A stretch of DNA of 11,405 nt from Candidatus Onthomorpha intestinigallinarum (GTDB lineage Bacteria; Bacteroidota; Bacteroidia; Bacteroidales; P3). The stretch's first letter is position 1. Each line of letters opens with the position of its first letter. Location of the stretch: NCBI GenBank assembly GCA_019114015.1, contig DXGG01000125.1, forward strand, positions 1-11,405, written 5' to 3'. Position numbers and translations under genes: made by a program. Under the pieces are notes generated by a model. The model did not search any database. It saw only the letters and a program-made list of their open reading frames with translations, and was not told the origin of the DNA. Below, piece after piece: positions 1 to 7,350 of this stretch.

Positions 1-33
1 CATACAAAGAATACCGTTTCCAGTTTTTATCCT

Positions 34-42
34 TACCTTTGC
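34..42 (+). promoter_or_regulatory. Bacteroidota-type -7 promoter element for the carboxypeptidase operon
   Basis: The sequence TACCTTTGC matches the Bacteroidota primary sigma factor -7 consensus TAnnTTTG, including the commonly following C. It lies 15 bases before the ATG at 57, so transcription would begin near 48 and leave a leader of only about 10 bases. I do not see a clear TTTG at the expected -33 distance, because too little upstream sequence is present and what there is does not match. The assignment therefore rests on the -7 box and its position in front of a five-gene run. Confidence 0.6.
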
Positions 43-56
43 TCAAAATTAGGTTT

Positions 57-1748
57 ATGAGAAAGCTCGCCTGTCTTTTCTGTTGCATGTTGGGATTTGT
101 CCTGTCCTTTGCCCAAACCACGACAAGGGACAAGGTTAATGCCGTCCTGCAAAAGAAAGGCGAGGCGAAACTGTTGATAAAAGCCCAAAAAGAAGACCTT
201 GAACTTTTGGCCAGAACGGTAAGTCTGGACTACAGACACGGAGAAGAATATCTGGCCTATGTAAACGAAAAACAGTTCGAACGTTTTTGTGAAACGGGAT
301 TGGATTACAGACTTTTCGAGGACAACGGATCCAAAACGGTGCTCATGGCGGAGACCACCGATGAGATGCTTTCGTGGAACAGATATCCCGTTTACGGTAT
401 TTATGTGGAGATGATGCAGGATTTCGCACGGCAATACGGCACATTGTGCAGACTGGACACCATAGGCTTCAGTACGGACGACCGTCTTATCCTTGCATTG
501 GCTTGCGGCAGCGACGTGCATTCCGACCAAGGCAAACCCAAATTCTTTTACAGTTCGAGCATTCACGGTGACGAACTGTTGGGAATGATAATGCTTCTCA
601 GGCTTGCGGATCATCTTCTCGGGTCTTATCAAACGGATGCTTCCGCAAGGCGCATACTCGACAACATCGACCTTTTCATTTGTCCTTTGGCAAATCCCGA
701 CGGTGCCTACGGCTGGAACGAAAACAGCATTACGGGAGCAAGGAGATACAACGCCAACTACGTGGACCTGAACAGAAACTTTCCCGACCCTGTTTACGGA
801 GCTCATTCCGACAACGAGGAGTATCAGGACGAGACACTGGCCTTTATGGATTATGCGAAAAAGAACCGTTTCGACGTATCTATCAACATTCACGGCGGAG
901 CGGAGGTATGCAACTATCCGTGGGACTGCTGGCCGACTGACGAGAGGATCCATCCGGACAGAGAATGGTTCAGAAAGATATGTTCCTCGTTTATCGATTC
1001 CGTCCGCATACATGCGCCTTCCGCCTACTTCACCGGAATAAATCCCGAGGGAATGACGGACGGTTCAGACTGGTACAACGTCTTCGGCGGCAGACAGGAT
1101 TATCACAACTGGTTTTTACGGTGCAGGGAACTCACGCTTGAGATAAGCAACACCAAAACGCCTTCGTCCGACATGCTGACGACATATTGGGATTATCTGA
1201 AAGGCGGCCTTGTGAGTTTTATGGAAAGCACCCTTGAGGGAGTAAACGGAACGGTGACAAGCGCCGAAAGCAATCAGGCGATAGACAGTGCCGATGTAGA
1301 AGTGACAGAATTGGACAACTACAATCTCAATGTCATCACAAAAGCCGACGGTTACTATTACAGGGGGTTGCCCGCGGGAGAATACACATTGAAGATAAAC
1401 GCGGAAGGGTATCGTGACACTCTGATTCAAATAACGGTGCCGTACAATGAACTGTTGAGGCTGGATATCAAGCTTCAACCCTCGGATGTCGGCATAAAGG
1501 ATACAAGAATTGCGGAAAGGGATGTAAAAATATACCCTAATCCTTGTTCAAAAAGCCTTTGCATAGAAGCGGAAAACGGTATAGCATTTGAAATACTCGA
1601 CATGAACTCCCGAACAGTTCATAAAGGCAGATTGGACAACGGTACGCATACGGTCGATGTGTCGTTCCTTCCGTCCGGTTACTACATAATGAAACTGTAT
1701 GGAAGGGAGAACGGAATGGAATGTTCAAAATCATTTGTAAAACGCTGA
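57..1748 (+). CDS. T9SS-secreted M14B zinc carboxypeptidase (CPG70-like)
   Basis: This 563-residue protein is a metallocarboxypeptidase that should remove C-terminal residues from peptides at or outside the cell surface. Residues 1-20 form a signal peptide ending SFAQ. The M14 domain spans about 105-390. Zinc ligands are H170 and E173 (HGDE) and H279 (NIHGGAE). The DLNRNFPD motif (237-244, R240) binds the substrate carboxylate, and E362 in ELTLEIS is the catalytic glutamate. TLEIS, NRNFPD and HGG are typical of the N/E (M14B) subfamily, which cleaves C-terminal Lys or Arg. The QD pair at 347-348 lies in the equivalent GGMQD region. A transthyretin-like regulatory domain follows (about 395-475), then a type A T9SS sorting domain (about 487-563, KIYPNP and LPSGYY). 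The layout resembles P. gingivalis CPG70, though this protein is shorter. I chose ATG 57 because it gives a clean signal peptide; a TTG at 39 overlaps the promoter. Confidence 0.88.
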   Translation: MRKLACLFCCMLGFVLSFAQTTTRDKVNAVLQKKGEAKLLIKAQKEDLELLARTVSLDYRHGEEYLAYVNEKQFERFCETGLDYRLFEDNGSKTVLMAETTDEMLSWNRYPVYGIYVEMMQDFARQYGTLCRLDTIGFSTDDRLILALACGSDVHSDQGKPKFFYSSSIHGDELLGMIMLLRLADHLLGSYQTDASARRILDNIDLFICPLANPDGAYGWNENSITGARRYNANYVDLNRNFPDPVYGAHSDNEEYQDETLAFMDYAKKNRFDVSINIHGGAEVCNYPWDCWPTDERIHPDREWFRKICSSFIDSVRIHAPSAYFTGINPEGMTDGSDWYNVFGGRQDYHNWFLRCRELTLEISNTKTPSSDMLTTYWDYLKGGLVSFMESTLEGVNGTVTSAESNQAIDSADVEVTELDNYNLNVITKADGYYYRGLPAGEYTLKINAEGYRDTLIQITVPYNELLRLDIKLQPSDVGIKDTRIAERDVKIYPNPCSKSLCIEAENGIAFEILDMNSRTVHKGRLDNGTHTVDVSFLPSGYYIMKLYGRENGMECSKSFVKR

Positions 1749-1752
1749 GAAG

Positions 1753-2661
1753 ATGAGCAGGAGTGAAAGACAAGCAAACAAGGGCAGGAACAGAAGAATC
1801 AATTGGAGCATACCCGTAATTTCGTTAGTCGTTCTGTGCAACATTATCGCATGTATTTTTTTTGCGAATGAAGCGATTGCCGCATCCGTTGTTCTATTGA
1901 CGGACAGTGTTGTCCTGCTTTGGATTGCAATCCATATGAGGCGGATGAACAAAAGAGCCGCACACCGTAAGGATTACCTCAACGACATGACACATGAACT
2001 GAAAACGCCCATATCGAATGTGGGTCTGATATGCGACATGCTCAAAGACGATTCCGTGTCTTTTGACGGGGAACAGACAAAGAACTATCTGGAGGTAATA
2101 AGATATGAGAACAAGCGTCTGAACCTGTTGGTCAATCAAATGTTACAGGCCGCCCGTTATGAAAACAAGGGCATAAGTCTTGACATTTCGGAAACGAACG
2201 TAAACGAAGTCCTGACCGGAATTGCCAATACCTACCGCATAACGGTGGAGAGAAACAACGGACATATCTATCTGGAAACGGACAGGGAGAACACCTGCAT
2301 TATGGCGGACAGGCTGCATTTTACCAACATTGTATCCAACCTTATAGACAATGCGGTCAAATATTGTGACAAAGAACCCAAGATAGTGATATCCGCTTTT
2401 AAAGACAGTAACGGATATATCGTAGAGGTAAAGGACAACGGTTTGGGAATAGAGGAGAAGGAACAGGAAAAAATATTCAGGAAATATTACAGGGTCAAAT
2501 CTTCCAACAAGATAAAAAACCTGACGAGTTACGGCATAGGTCTTTCTTATGTGAAGGAAGTGATGAAAATGCACGGAGGGGAAGTGAAACTGAAAAGCAA
2601 GCCGGGAGAAGGAAGTATCTTTTCCCTGGTTTTTCCACTTGATAAAATATGTAAAGCATAA
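1753..2661 (+). CDS. Small two-TM sensor histidine kinase
   Basis: A 302-residue membrane histidine kinase, presumed to phosphorylate a response regulator. Two hydrophobic segments (about 18-38 and 42-61) are separated by only a few residues, so there is almost no periplasmic sensor domain, and no HAMP or PAS domain is visible. The HisKA H-box is at 79-88 with phospho-acceptor H81 (MTHELKTPIS). The HATPase domain shows the N-box (NIVSNLIDNAVKY, 192-204), G1 (KDNGLGI, 227-233), F-box (IFRKYYRV, 241-248) and G2 (GIGLSYV, 261-267). All catalytic boxes are intact. The gene starts 4 bases after the carboxypeptidase stop, with a GAGAAG stretch just upstream, so it is probably translationally coupled. 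No response regulator lies in the window, so the partner is unknown. It could sense a signal through its membrane helices or through another protein; that is inference. Confidence 0.88.
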   Translation: MSRSERQANKGRNRRINWSIPVISLVVLCNIIACIFFANEAIAASVVLLTDSVVLLWIAIHMRRMNKRAAHRKDYLNDMTHELKTPISNVGLICDMLKDDSVSFDGEQTKNYLEVIRYENKRLNLLVNQMLQAARYENKGISLDISETNVNEVLTGIANTYRITVERNNGHIYLETDRENTCIMADRLHFTNIVSNLIDNAVKYCDKEPKIVISAFKDSNGYIVEVKDNGLGIEEKEQEKIFRKYYRVKSSNKIKNLTSYGIGLSYVKEVMKMHGGEVKLKSKPGEGSIFSLVFPLDKICKA

Positions 2662-2674
2662 TTTTTCGGGATAT

Positions 2675-3454
2675 ATGAAAAAGAGTTTAGTATTTTGTAT
2701 TTTGATTTGTCTGGGGTTCTGCTTGTCGGCTCAGAACGAGGAAAGGGAAGTGATTACAGGGGATGATGAAAAAATAAGTACCCCTTTTTTCACTGCGGTT
2801 GTAGGCTGGACGTTGCCTTACGGGGAAATGGGCAACAGGTACAACTCGTTCATGAATGTGAATGCCAATCTGGGTTGGAAGACAACCGGGAACTGGATAT
2901 ACATTCTGGAATTCGGATTTCAGTTCGGAACGGATAACGTAAAGATAAAAAACGACATATTATCGGGACTGATGACCTCCACCACGGATCCTTTCATCAT
3001 CTCAATGGAAGGGTCCGATGCAGGCGTTGTTGCCTACAATCGTAACCTTAGTCTTTCTTTTTTTGCGGGTAAAATCATTCCTCTATGGTTTTCAAACCCC
3101 AATTCGGGATTGATGATAAACCTCGGAGTGGGTTTTCTGCAACATCAGATAATCTATCAGCCGACACTTAGCGAAGCTCCTCAGATTCAGGGAGACTATG
3201 CCTACGGTTACGACCGGCAGATGAGGGGACCTATGGTTTCGGCCTTCTTGGGATATATCCACATGAGCAAAAAGAAATATATAAACTTTTATGCGGGAAT
3301 ACAGTTCGACAACGCATTTACAAAAATGACGAGAAAATATCAGTTCGATCTTCATTCCGGCGATGACAAGCTTTACACGGACCAAATGCTTACCCTGAAA
3401 ATCGGCTGGATGTTCCCGTTCTTCGGACGAAAAGCCGATAAGATATATTTCTAA
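2675..3454 (+). CDS. Predicted outer-membrane beta-barrel protein of unknown function
   Basis: This 259-residue protein has a signal peptide (1-20, ending CLSAQ) and then alternating aromatic/hydrophobic strands: FFTAVVGWTLPYG, WIYILEFGFQFG, LSLSFFAGKIIPLWF, GLMINLGVGFLQHQ, VSAFLGYIHM, YINFYAGIQFD and LTLKIGWMFPFFG. It ends in the aromatic pair YF, the usual C-terminal signature of an outer-membrane barrel. From memory, a similar protein is often found beside the Kdo transferase gene in Bacteroidales, but I know of no assigned function. I chose ATG 2675 because it gives the signal peptide; the alternative TTG start at 2639 lies inside the kinase gene and adds a polar extension. It is 13 bases after the kinase stop and 11 bases before waaA, so it is an operon member and a likely envelope component. 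It could be a sensor partner of the kinase or an assembly accessory; nothing in the sequence decides this. Confidence 0.8.
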   Translation: MKKSLVFCILICLGFCLSAQNEEREVITGDDEKISTPFFTAVVGWTLPYGEMGNRYNSFMNVNANLGWKTTGNWIYILEFGFQFGTDNVKIKNDILSGLMTSTTDPFIISMEGSDAGVVAYNRNLSLSFFAGKIIPLWFSNPNSGLMINLGVGFLQHQIIYQPTLSEAPQIQGDYAYGYDRQMRGPMVSAFLGYIHMSKKKYINFYAGIQFDNAFTKMTRKYQFDLHSGDDKLYTDQMLTLKIGWMFPFFGRKADKIYF

Positions 3455-3465
3455 ACCCGAACCGA

Positions 3466-4704
3466 ATGCACATTCTGTACAACTTTTTCATTCATCTCTA
3501 CGTTCTTTTGCTTCACTGCCTTGCATTGTTCAATGACAAAGTGAAAACAATGCTCAAGGGCGAGAGTCAATGCTTCGGGGTTTTGAGAACGATACCACGG
3601 AATAAAAAAGTGATATGGTTTCACTGCGCTTCGCTCGGAGAGTTCGAACAGGGAAGACCCCTGATTGAGAAAATGAAAGAAACATATCCTCAATACGGCA
3701 TACTGCTTTCCTTTTATTCTCCCTCGGGATATGAAATACGCAAGAACTATTCCTTTGCGGACTGGGTCGTTTACCTTCCCAACGATACCAAGCGCAATGC
3801 GGAGAAATTCGTAAGCCTGAGCAATCCGAGCATTGTCTTTTTCATAAAATATGAATTCTGGTACAATTACATCAGAGCACTGAAAGGACGAAGATTATTT
3901 CAGGTATCTCTTATTCTCAGACCGAGCCAATATTTTTTCAAGCCGTATGGGAAATGGTTTGTCAGGCAGTTGTCCCATTTCGAATACTTTTTCGTTCAGG
4001 ACGAACAAACAATGAGCTTGCTCAATTCAAAAGGCTTTGAGAACGTTTGCATAACCGGAGACACAAGGTTTGACAGGGTTGCGGGCATTGCAAAACAGGC
4101 AAAAAGATTTCCATTGATAGAGACGTTCTGTCAAACGGACAAGAAAATAATCCTTGCAGGCAGCACGTGGGAACCTGACGAAAAAATATTGGCAAAGGTG
4201 TTCGACAAGATGGACTTCAAACTGATAATCGCGCCTCATCTGATAAACAATTCGCATATAAGTTTCATAAAGAGCCTGTTTGAGGATTCCGTTCTGTATT
4301 CAGAACAGGATGAAAGTAATCCAGCGGACAAGAAAGTCCTTGTCATAGACTGCATAGGCATATTGTCAAGTCTGTATCAATATTGCGACATTGCGTACAT
4401 AGGAGGAGGCTTTGGGGAGGGCATACACAACACTCTGGAAGCGGCGACCTTCGGAAAGCCCGTGTTTTTCGGGCCTAACTACCACAAATTCAAGGAAGCA
4501 GTGGAACTGATTGAGAGGGGAGCGGTATTTTCCATAAAGAACGAGGAAGAATTGCAAAACGGGTTGAGACAACTGCTGAACAATGCGGATTTGTACCGCG
4601 AGTCCGCCCAATCCTCAAAGCAATATGTGGAAGAAAACCTTGGAGCGTGCGAAAGAATCACAGCTTACATAGATACATATCAATGCCATGAGGACAAGCA
4701 ATAA
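3466..4704 (+). CDS. waaA: 3-deoxy-D-manno-octulosonic acid (Kdo) transferase
   Basis: A 412-residue glycosyltransferase (family GT30) that transfers Kdo from CMP-Kdo to the lipid A precursor, joining lipid A to the core of lipopolysaccharide at the cytoplasmic face of the inner membrane. The N-terminal hydrophobic stretch (about 4-22) is the membrane anchor. The acceptor-side motif HCASLGEFEQGRP (53-65) contains E59, the position of the catalytic base in this family. Further family motifs are KYEFWYN (128-134), GDTRFDRV (198-205), AGSTWEPDE (231-239) and the CMP-Kdo-binding segment IGGGFGEGIHNTLEAA (312-327), followed by GKPVFFGPNY (330-339). Length and motif order are normal for the family. 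Whether it adds one or two Kdo residues cannot be read from sequence alone. It starts 11 bases after the barrel protein and overlaps the next gene by 17 bases, which fits coordinated lipopolysaccharide and outer-membrane protein assembly. Confidence 0.95.
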   Translation: MHILYNFFIHLYVLLLHCLALFNDKVKTMLKGESQCFGVLRTIPRNKKVIWFHCASLGEFEQGRPLIEKMKETYPQYGILLSFYSPSGYEIRKNYSFADWVVYLPNDTKRNAEKFVSLSNPSIVFFIKYEFWYNYIRALKGRRLFQVSLILRPSQYFFKPYGKWFVRQLSHFEYFFVQDEQTMSLLNSKGFENVCITGDTRFDRVAGIAKQAKRFPLIETFCQTDKKIILAGSTWEPDEKILAKVFDKMDFKLIIAPHLINNSHISFIKSLFEDSVLYSEQDESNPADKKVLVIDCIGILSSLYQYCDIAYIGGGFGEGIHNTLEAATFGKPVFFGPNYHKFKEAVELIERGAVFSIKNEEELQNGLRQLLNNADLYRESAQSSKQYVEENLGACERITAYIDTYQCHEDKQ

Positions 4705-7102
4705 GAAAACAAATTATCTATTTTTGCTTTTGTGCGCAACGATCTGTGCCTGTTCGCCGACAAAACACCTGAGCGAGCAATCCTATCTTCTTTCCAAGAA
4801 CGAAGTGGTTTGCAACAGCAAACTCATAGAAAAATCCGATTTGAAGAACCTCATACGGCAAGATCCTAACGGAAGATTCCTCGGCGTCAAATGGGCGATG
4901 TATTTCTATTCCTTGTCGGAAAAAGGCGAAGATTCTACCGTCAACTACATCTCACGCAACGTTTTCAGGAAACTGGGTTCCAAACCGGTGGCCATAGACG
5001 ACAAACTGACAAAACGGAGCGTGAAGGAAATGCAGACCTTCCTGCAAAGCAAAGGCGCCTTCGACGCTTCGGTCAAAGACACTCTCGAACCGGTAAGACG
5101 ATGGTACGCACCATGGTCATACTACAAAAAAAGAAGAAAGGTGGTTTACCGTGTCGATATCCCGAACCGTTATACCATAAACAGCTTTTCTCTTCTTACC
5201 TCCGATACCTCAATAAACAAGATAGCAACCGAACACATAAACAATTCCGAAATAAAGAAAGGCAACTACTACGATGAAGAAAAACTGAGCAAACTGAGAA
5301 GCACATTGTACAATGACCTGAGAGAAAAAGGCTATTATGCATTCAGCGAGAAATACATAAGCTTTCTGGTGGATACCAACCTGAACAGCAACTCGCTGAA
5401 CATAGAAATGAACATATCGAATCCATACACAAAGGTCAACGATTCACTGATTGAAGGCGTTCATAAACTGTATAAACTGCGCGACATATTCGTCTATCCA
5501 GACTATTACCCGCCTACTTCCGCCCTGTACACACCACCGAAAGACACCATAAGGATACACCACAAACAAGGTCGCAACGCAGTACTTTCCAACTACTATT
5601 TCATACGGTCGGACAAGAACTCTCTGAAAGCAAAGCCAATAATGCGAAGCATCCTTTTGCAGAAGGGCCGGCTATACTCCACAGAATCGGCCAAGAATAC
5701 CTTCACGGCCCTTTCGCAACTGAAGAACTTCAAATACATAGACATATCGTTTATCCCGGACAACAGTTCCACGGCCGATACCCTGCCCCTGGACTGTCTG
5801 ATAAAACTGTCCATGTCAAAGCCCGTCAACCTGCTTACATCTTTCGAGTTCAACTTTTCGGCAGCCAACAACAGCGTAAACACACAAAACACCTCCAGTC
5901 TCGGTTCCGAAATAAACATAGGATTTTCACACAGCAACCTGTTAAAGGGAGCTGAAATATTCTCAACAAACATAAAGGCCGCCGCAGAGGTTAGAAGCGA
6001 CATATTCAAAAACTACGACAAGCTCGACAAATGGAACATGTTCAACGCCTTCGAACTCGGTTTCGACATGGGCATAGAACTTCCCCGCTTTCTGATACCT
6101 TTCAGCACCCATTTCTATTCAATGAGATTCAGACCTCATACGTCAATCAAACTCGCCTACAACACACAGAAGAGAACATATTATGACAGAAACATATCCA
6201 CCGTAAACTATGAATACACATGGAGGACAAAACCTACAAACAATTTTTCTTTCATACCTCTGGAAGTTAACTTCGTTGACATAGAAATAACCGATGACAA
6301 TTACAAAAACATGCTTTCAAGCCTCGACAAGAGAATCCAATACCAGATGACCGACCATATGGTGATGGCGGCAAGGTTCGGATTCATCTATAACGGACAA
6401 AACGTAGGCAGCAAGCAGGACTTCACATATCTGCGAGCCAATCTGGAATCAGCAGGCAACCTTCTGTTTCTGATAAGCAACCTGAGCAAACAGCAGAAAA
6501 ACGATCACAACGAATACGAATTCATCTCCGTTCCCTATTCACAATACATACGCACCGACTTCGACCTTGTACACTACATGTATCTTGACAAGAAGGACGT
6601 ACTGGTCGCACGCGTCTTCGGCGGAATGGGATACTTCTACGGCAATTCCAAAAGTCTGCCCTACGAAAAGAGCTTCTTCGGAGGCGGAGCGAACAACAAC
6701 AGGGCATGGCAGCTCAGAGAGCTGGGACCGGGAAGCTCCAAGCCTTACGGACAGCTGCAATACGACAGGGCAGGTGACATAGCTCTCGGATTCAACCTTG
6801 AATACCGTTTCCCGATAGGAGGAGTTTTTGAAGGTGCGGCATTCATAGACGCGGGCAACATATGGACCCTGAGCGAGCAAAAAGGTCTGGAGGGCGGTCA
6901 GTTCAAATTCAACAAATTCTACAAGGAAATAGCCGTGGGAGGAGGATTGGGTCTGAGGATAAACATAGAATTTCTGATAATCCGTTTCGACCTTGCAATG
7001 AAACTGAGAGACCCTTCCCAGGAGGAAGGAAGCCGTTGGGTGATAAGACACGCAACATCCAAAGACCTGCAACTGCAGTTCGGAATAGGATATCCTTTCT
7101 AA
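4688..7102 (+). CDS. tamL: TamL-type BamA/TamA-like outer-membrane lipoprotein
   Basis: An 804-residue Omp85-superfamily protein, expected to help insert or export proteins at the outer membrane. The N-terminus is a lipoprotein signal (LFLLLCATICACSPTKHL). C22, preceded by Ala, is the best lipidation site, although C20 is also possible. Periplasmic POTRA-like segments follow (one clear at about 153-245, another at about 315-377). The C-terminal half (about 380-804) is a surface-antigen barrel ending in GIGYPF. The conserved loop-6 motif, RGF/RGY in BamA, appears here as NNNRAWQLRELGPGS with R672 retained. A lipid-anchored TamA homologue is the Bacteroidota TamL type; its usual partner TamB is not in this window. 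The start lies 17 bases inside waaA. No strong terminator follows, so some read-through into the tRNA region is possible. A BamA paralogue with another role is the main alternative. Confidence 0.82.
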   Translation: MRTSNKKTNYLFLLLCATICACSPTKHLSEQSYLLSKNEVVCNSKLIEKSDLKNLIRQDPNGRFLGVKWAMYFYSLSEKGEDSTVNYISRNVFRKLGSKPVAIDDKLTKRSVKEMQTFLQSKGAFDASVKDTLEPVRRWYAPWSYYKKRRKVVYRVDIPNRYTINSFSLLTSDTSINKIATEHINNSEIKKGNYYDEEKLSKLRSTLYNDLREKGYYAFSEKYISFLVDTNLNSNSLNIEMNISNPYTKVNDSLIEGVHKLYKLRDIFVYPDYYPPTSALYTPPKDTIRIHHKQGRNAVLSNYYFIRSDKNSLKAKPIMRSILLQKGRLYSTESAKNTFTALSQLKNFKYIDISFIPDNSSTADTLPLDCLIKLSMSKPVNLLTSFEFNFSAANNSVNTQNTSSLGSEINIGFSHSNLLKGAEIFSTNIKAAAEVRSDIFKNYDKLDKWNMFNAFELGFDMGIELPRFLIPFSTHFYSMRFRPHTSIKLAYNTQKRTYYDRNISTVNYEYTWRTKPTNNFSFIPLEVNFVDIEITDDNYKNMLSSLDKRIQYQMTDHMVMAARFGFIYNGQNVGSKQDFTYLRANLESAGNLLFLISNLSKQQKNDHNEYEFISVPYSQYIRTDFDLVHYMYLDKKDVLVARVFGGMGYFYGNSKSLPYEKSFFGGGANNNRAWQLRELGPGSSKPYGQLQYDRAGDIALGFNLEYRFPIGGVFEGAAFIDAGNIWTLSEQKGLEGGQFKFNKFYKEIAVGGGLGLRINIEFLIIRFDLAMKLRDPSQEEGSRWVIRHATSKDLQLQFGIGYPF

Positions 7103-7141
7103 AACGACACACAGACGGAAAAGGAAAAAACGTTTCCAAAA

Positions 7142-7175
7142 TTTGGTCGGTATGCAAAAAACTTTTTACCTTTGC
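7142..7175 (+). promoter_or_regulatory. Consensus Bacteroidota promoter for tRNA-His
   Basis: TTTG at 7142-7145 (-33) is followed after 21 bases by TACCTTTG at 7167-7174 (-7) and then C, a full match to the Bacteroidota promoter pattern. Transcription would begin near 7181, about 11 bases before the tRNA. Confidence 0.75.
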
Positions 7176-7191
7176 AAAACGAAAAAATCAC

Positions 7192-7266
7192 GGTGTTTGT
7201 AGTTCAGTTGGTTAGAATATCAGATTGTGGTTCTGAGGGTCGTGGGTTCGAGTCCCACCAGGCACC
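7192..7266 (+). tRNA. tRNA-His (anticodon GTG)
   Basis: A complete cloverleaf can be drawn. The acceptor stem pairs 7193-7199 with 7259-7265 and includes two G-T pairs. The D stem is GTTC (7202-7205) with GAAT (7215-7218). The anticodon stem is TCAGA/TCTGA around loop TTGTGGT, with anticodon GTG at 7227-7229. The T stem is GTGGG/CCCAC around loop TTCGAGT (7247-7253). G7192 lies opposite C7266 as the extra G(-1):C73 pair, the diagnostic identity element of histidine tRNA. A complete 3' CCA is not encoded, as the bases after C73 read CAT, so it must be added after transcription. The gene stands alone with its own promoter and terminator. If G(-1) is not counted, the start is 7193. Confidence 0.97.
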
Positions 7267-7274
7267 CATGAGAG

Positions 7275-7306
7275 AAAGAGTCCTTCGTTCGGAGGACTCT
7301 TTTTTT
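7275..7306 (+). terminator. Intrinsic terminator after tRNA-His
   Basis: A 12-pair hairpin, AAAGAGTCCTTC (7275-7286) with GGAGGACTCTTT (7291-7302), has a four-base GTTC loop and includes one G-T pair. It runs directly into a T tract (7300-7306). It begins 9 bases after the tRNA 3' end. Confidence 0.9.
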
Positions 7307-7335
7307 GTACTTACGCTTTTTTTGCGTTACTTTGC
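7304..7335 (+). promoter_or_regulatory. Near-consensus promoter for the cyclo-ligase/lnt operon
   Basis: TTTG at 7304-7307 (-33) and TTACTTTGC at 7327-7335 (-7) are separated by 19 bases, the usual Bacteroidota spacing. The -7 box differs from TAnnTTTG at its second base. The predicted start is near 7341, giving a leader of about 10 bases to ATG 7351. The -33 TTTG is the end of the tRNA terminator's T tract. Confidence 0.55.
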
Positions 7336-7350
7336 ATCCGGCGAATCAAA

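Noticed and set aside
33..1013. Long minus-strand open frame (326 codons) opposite the carboxypeptidase
   Set aside because: It is fully antisense to a gene with intact catalytic motifs, and its translation shows no recognisable domain. It is a coding shadow.
7123..7137. Possible terminator after the TamL-like gene (GGAAA/TTTCC hairpin)
   Set aside because: Only five pairs, A-T rich, with no proper T tract afterwards. The following bases instead form the tRNA promoter.
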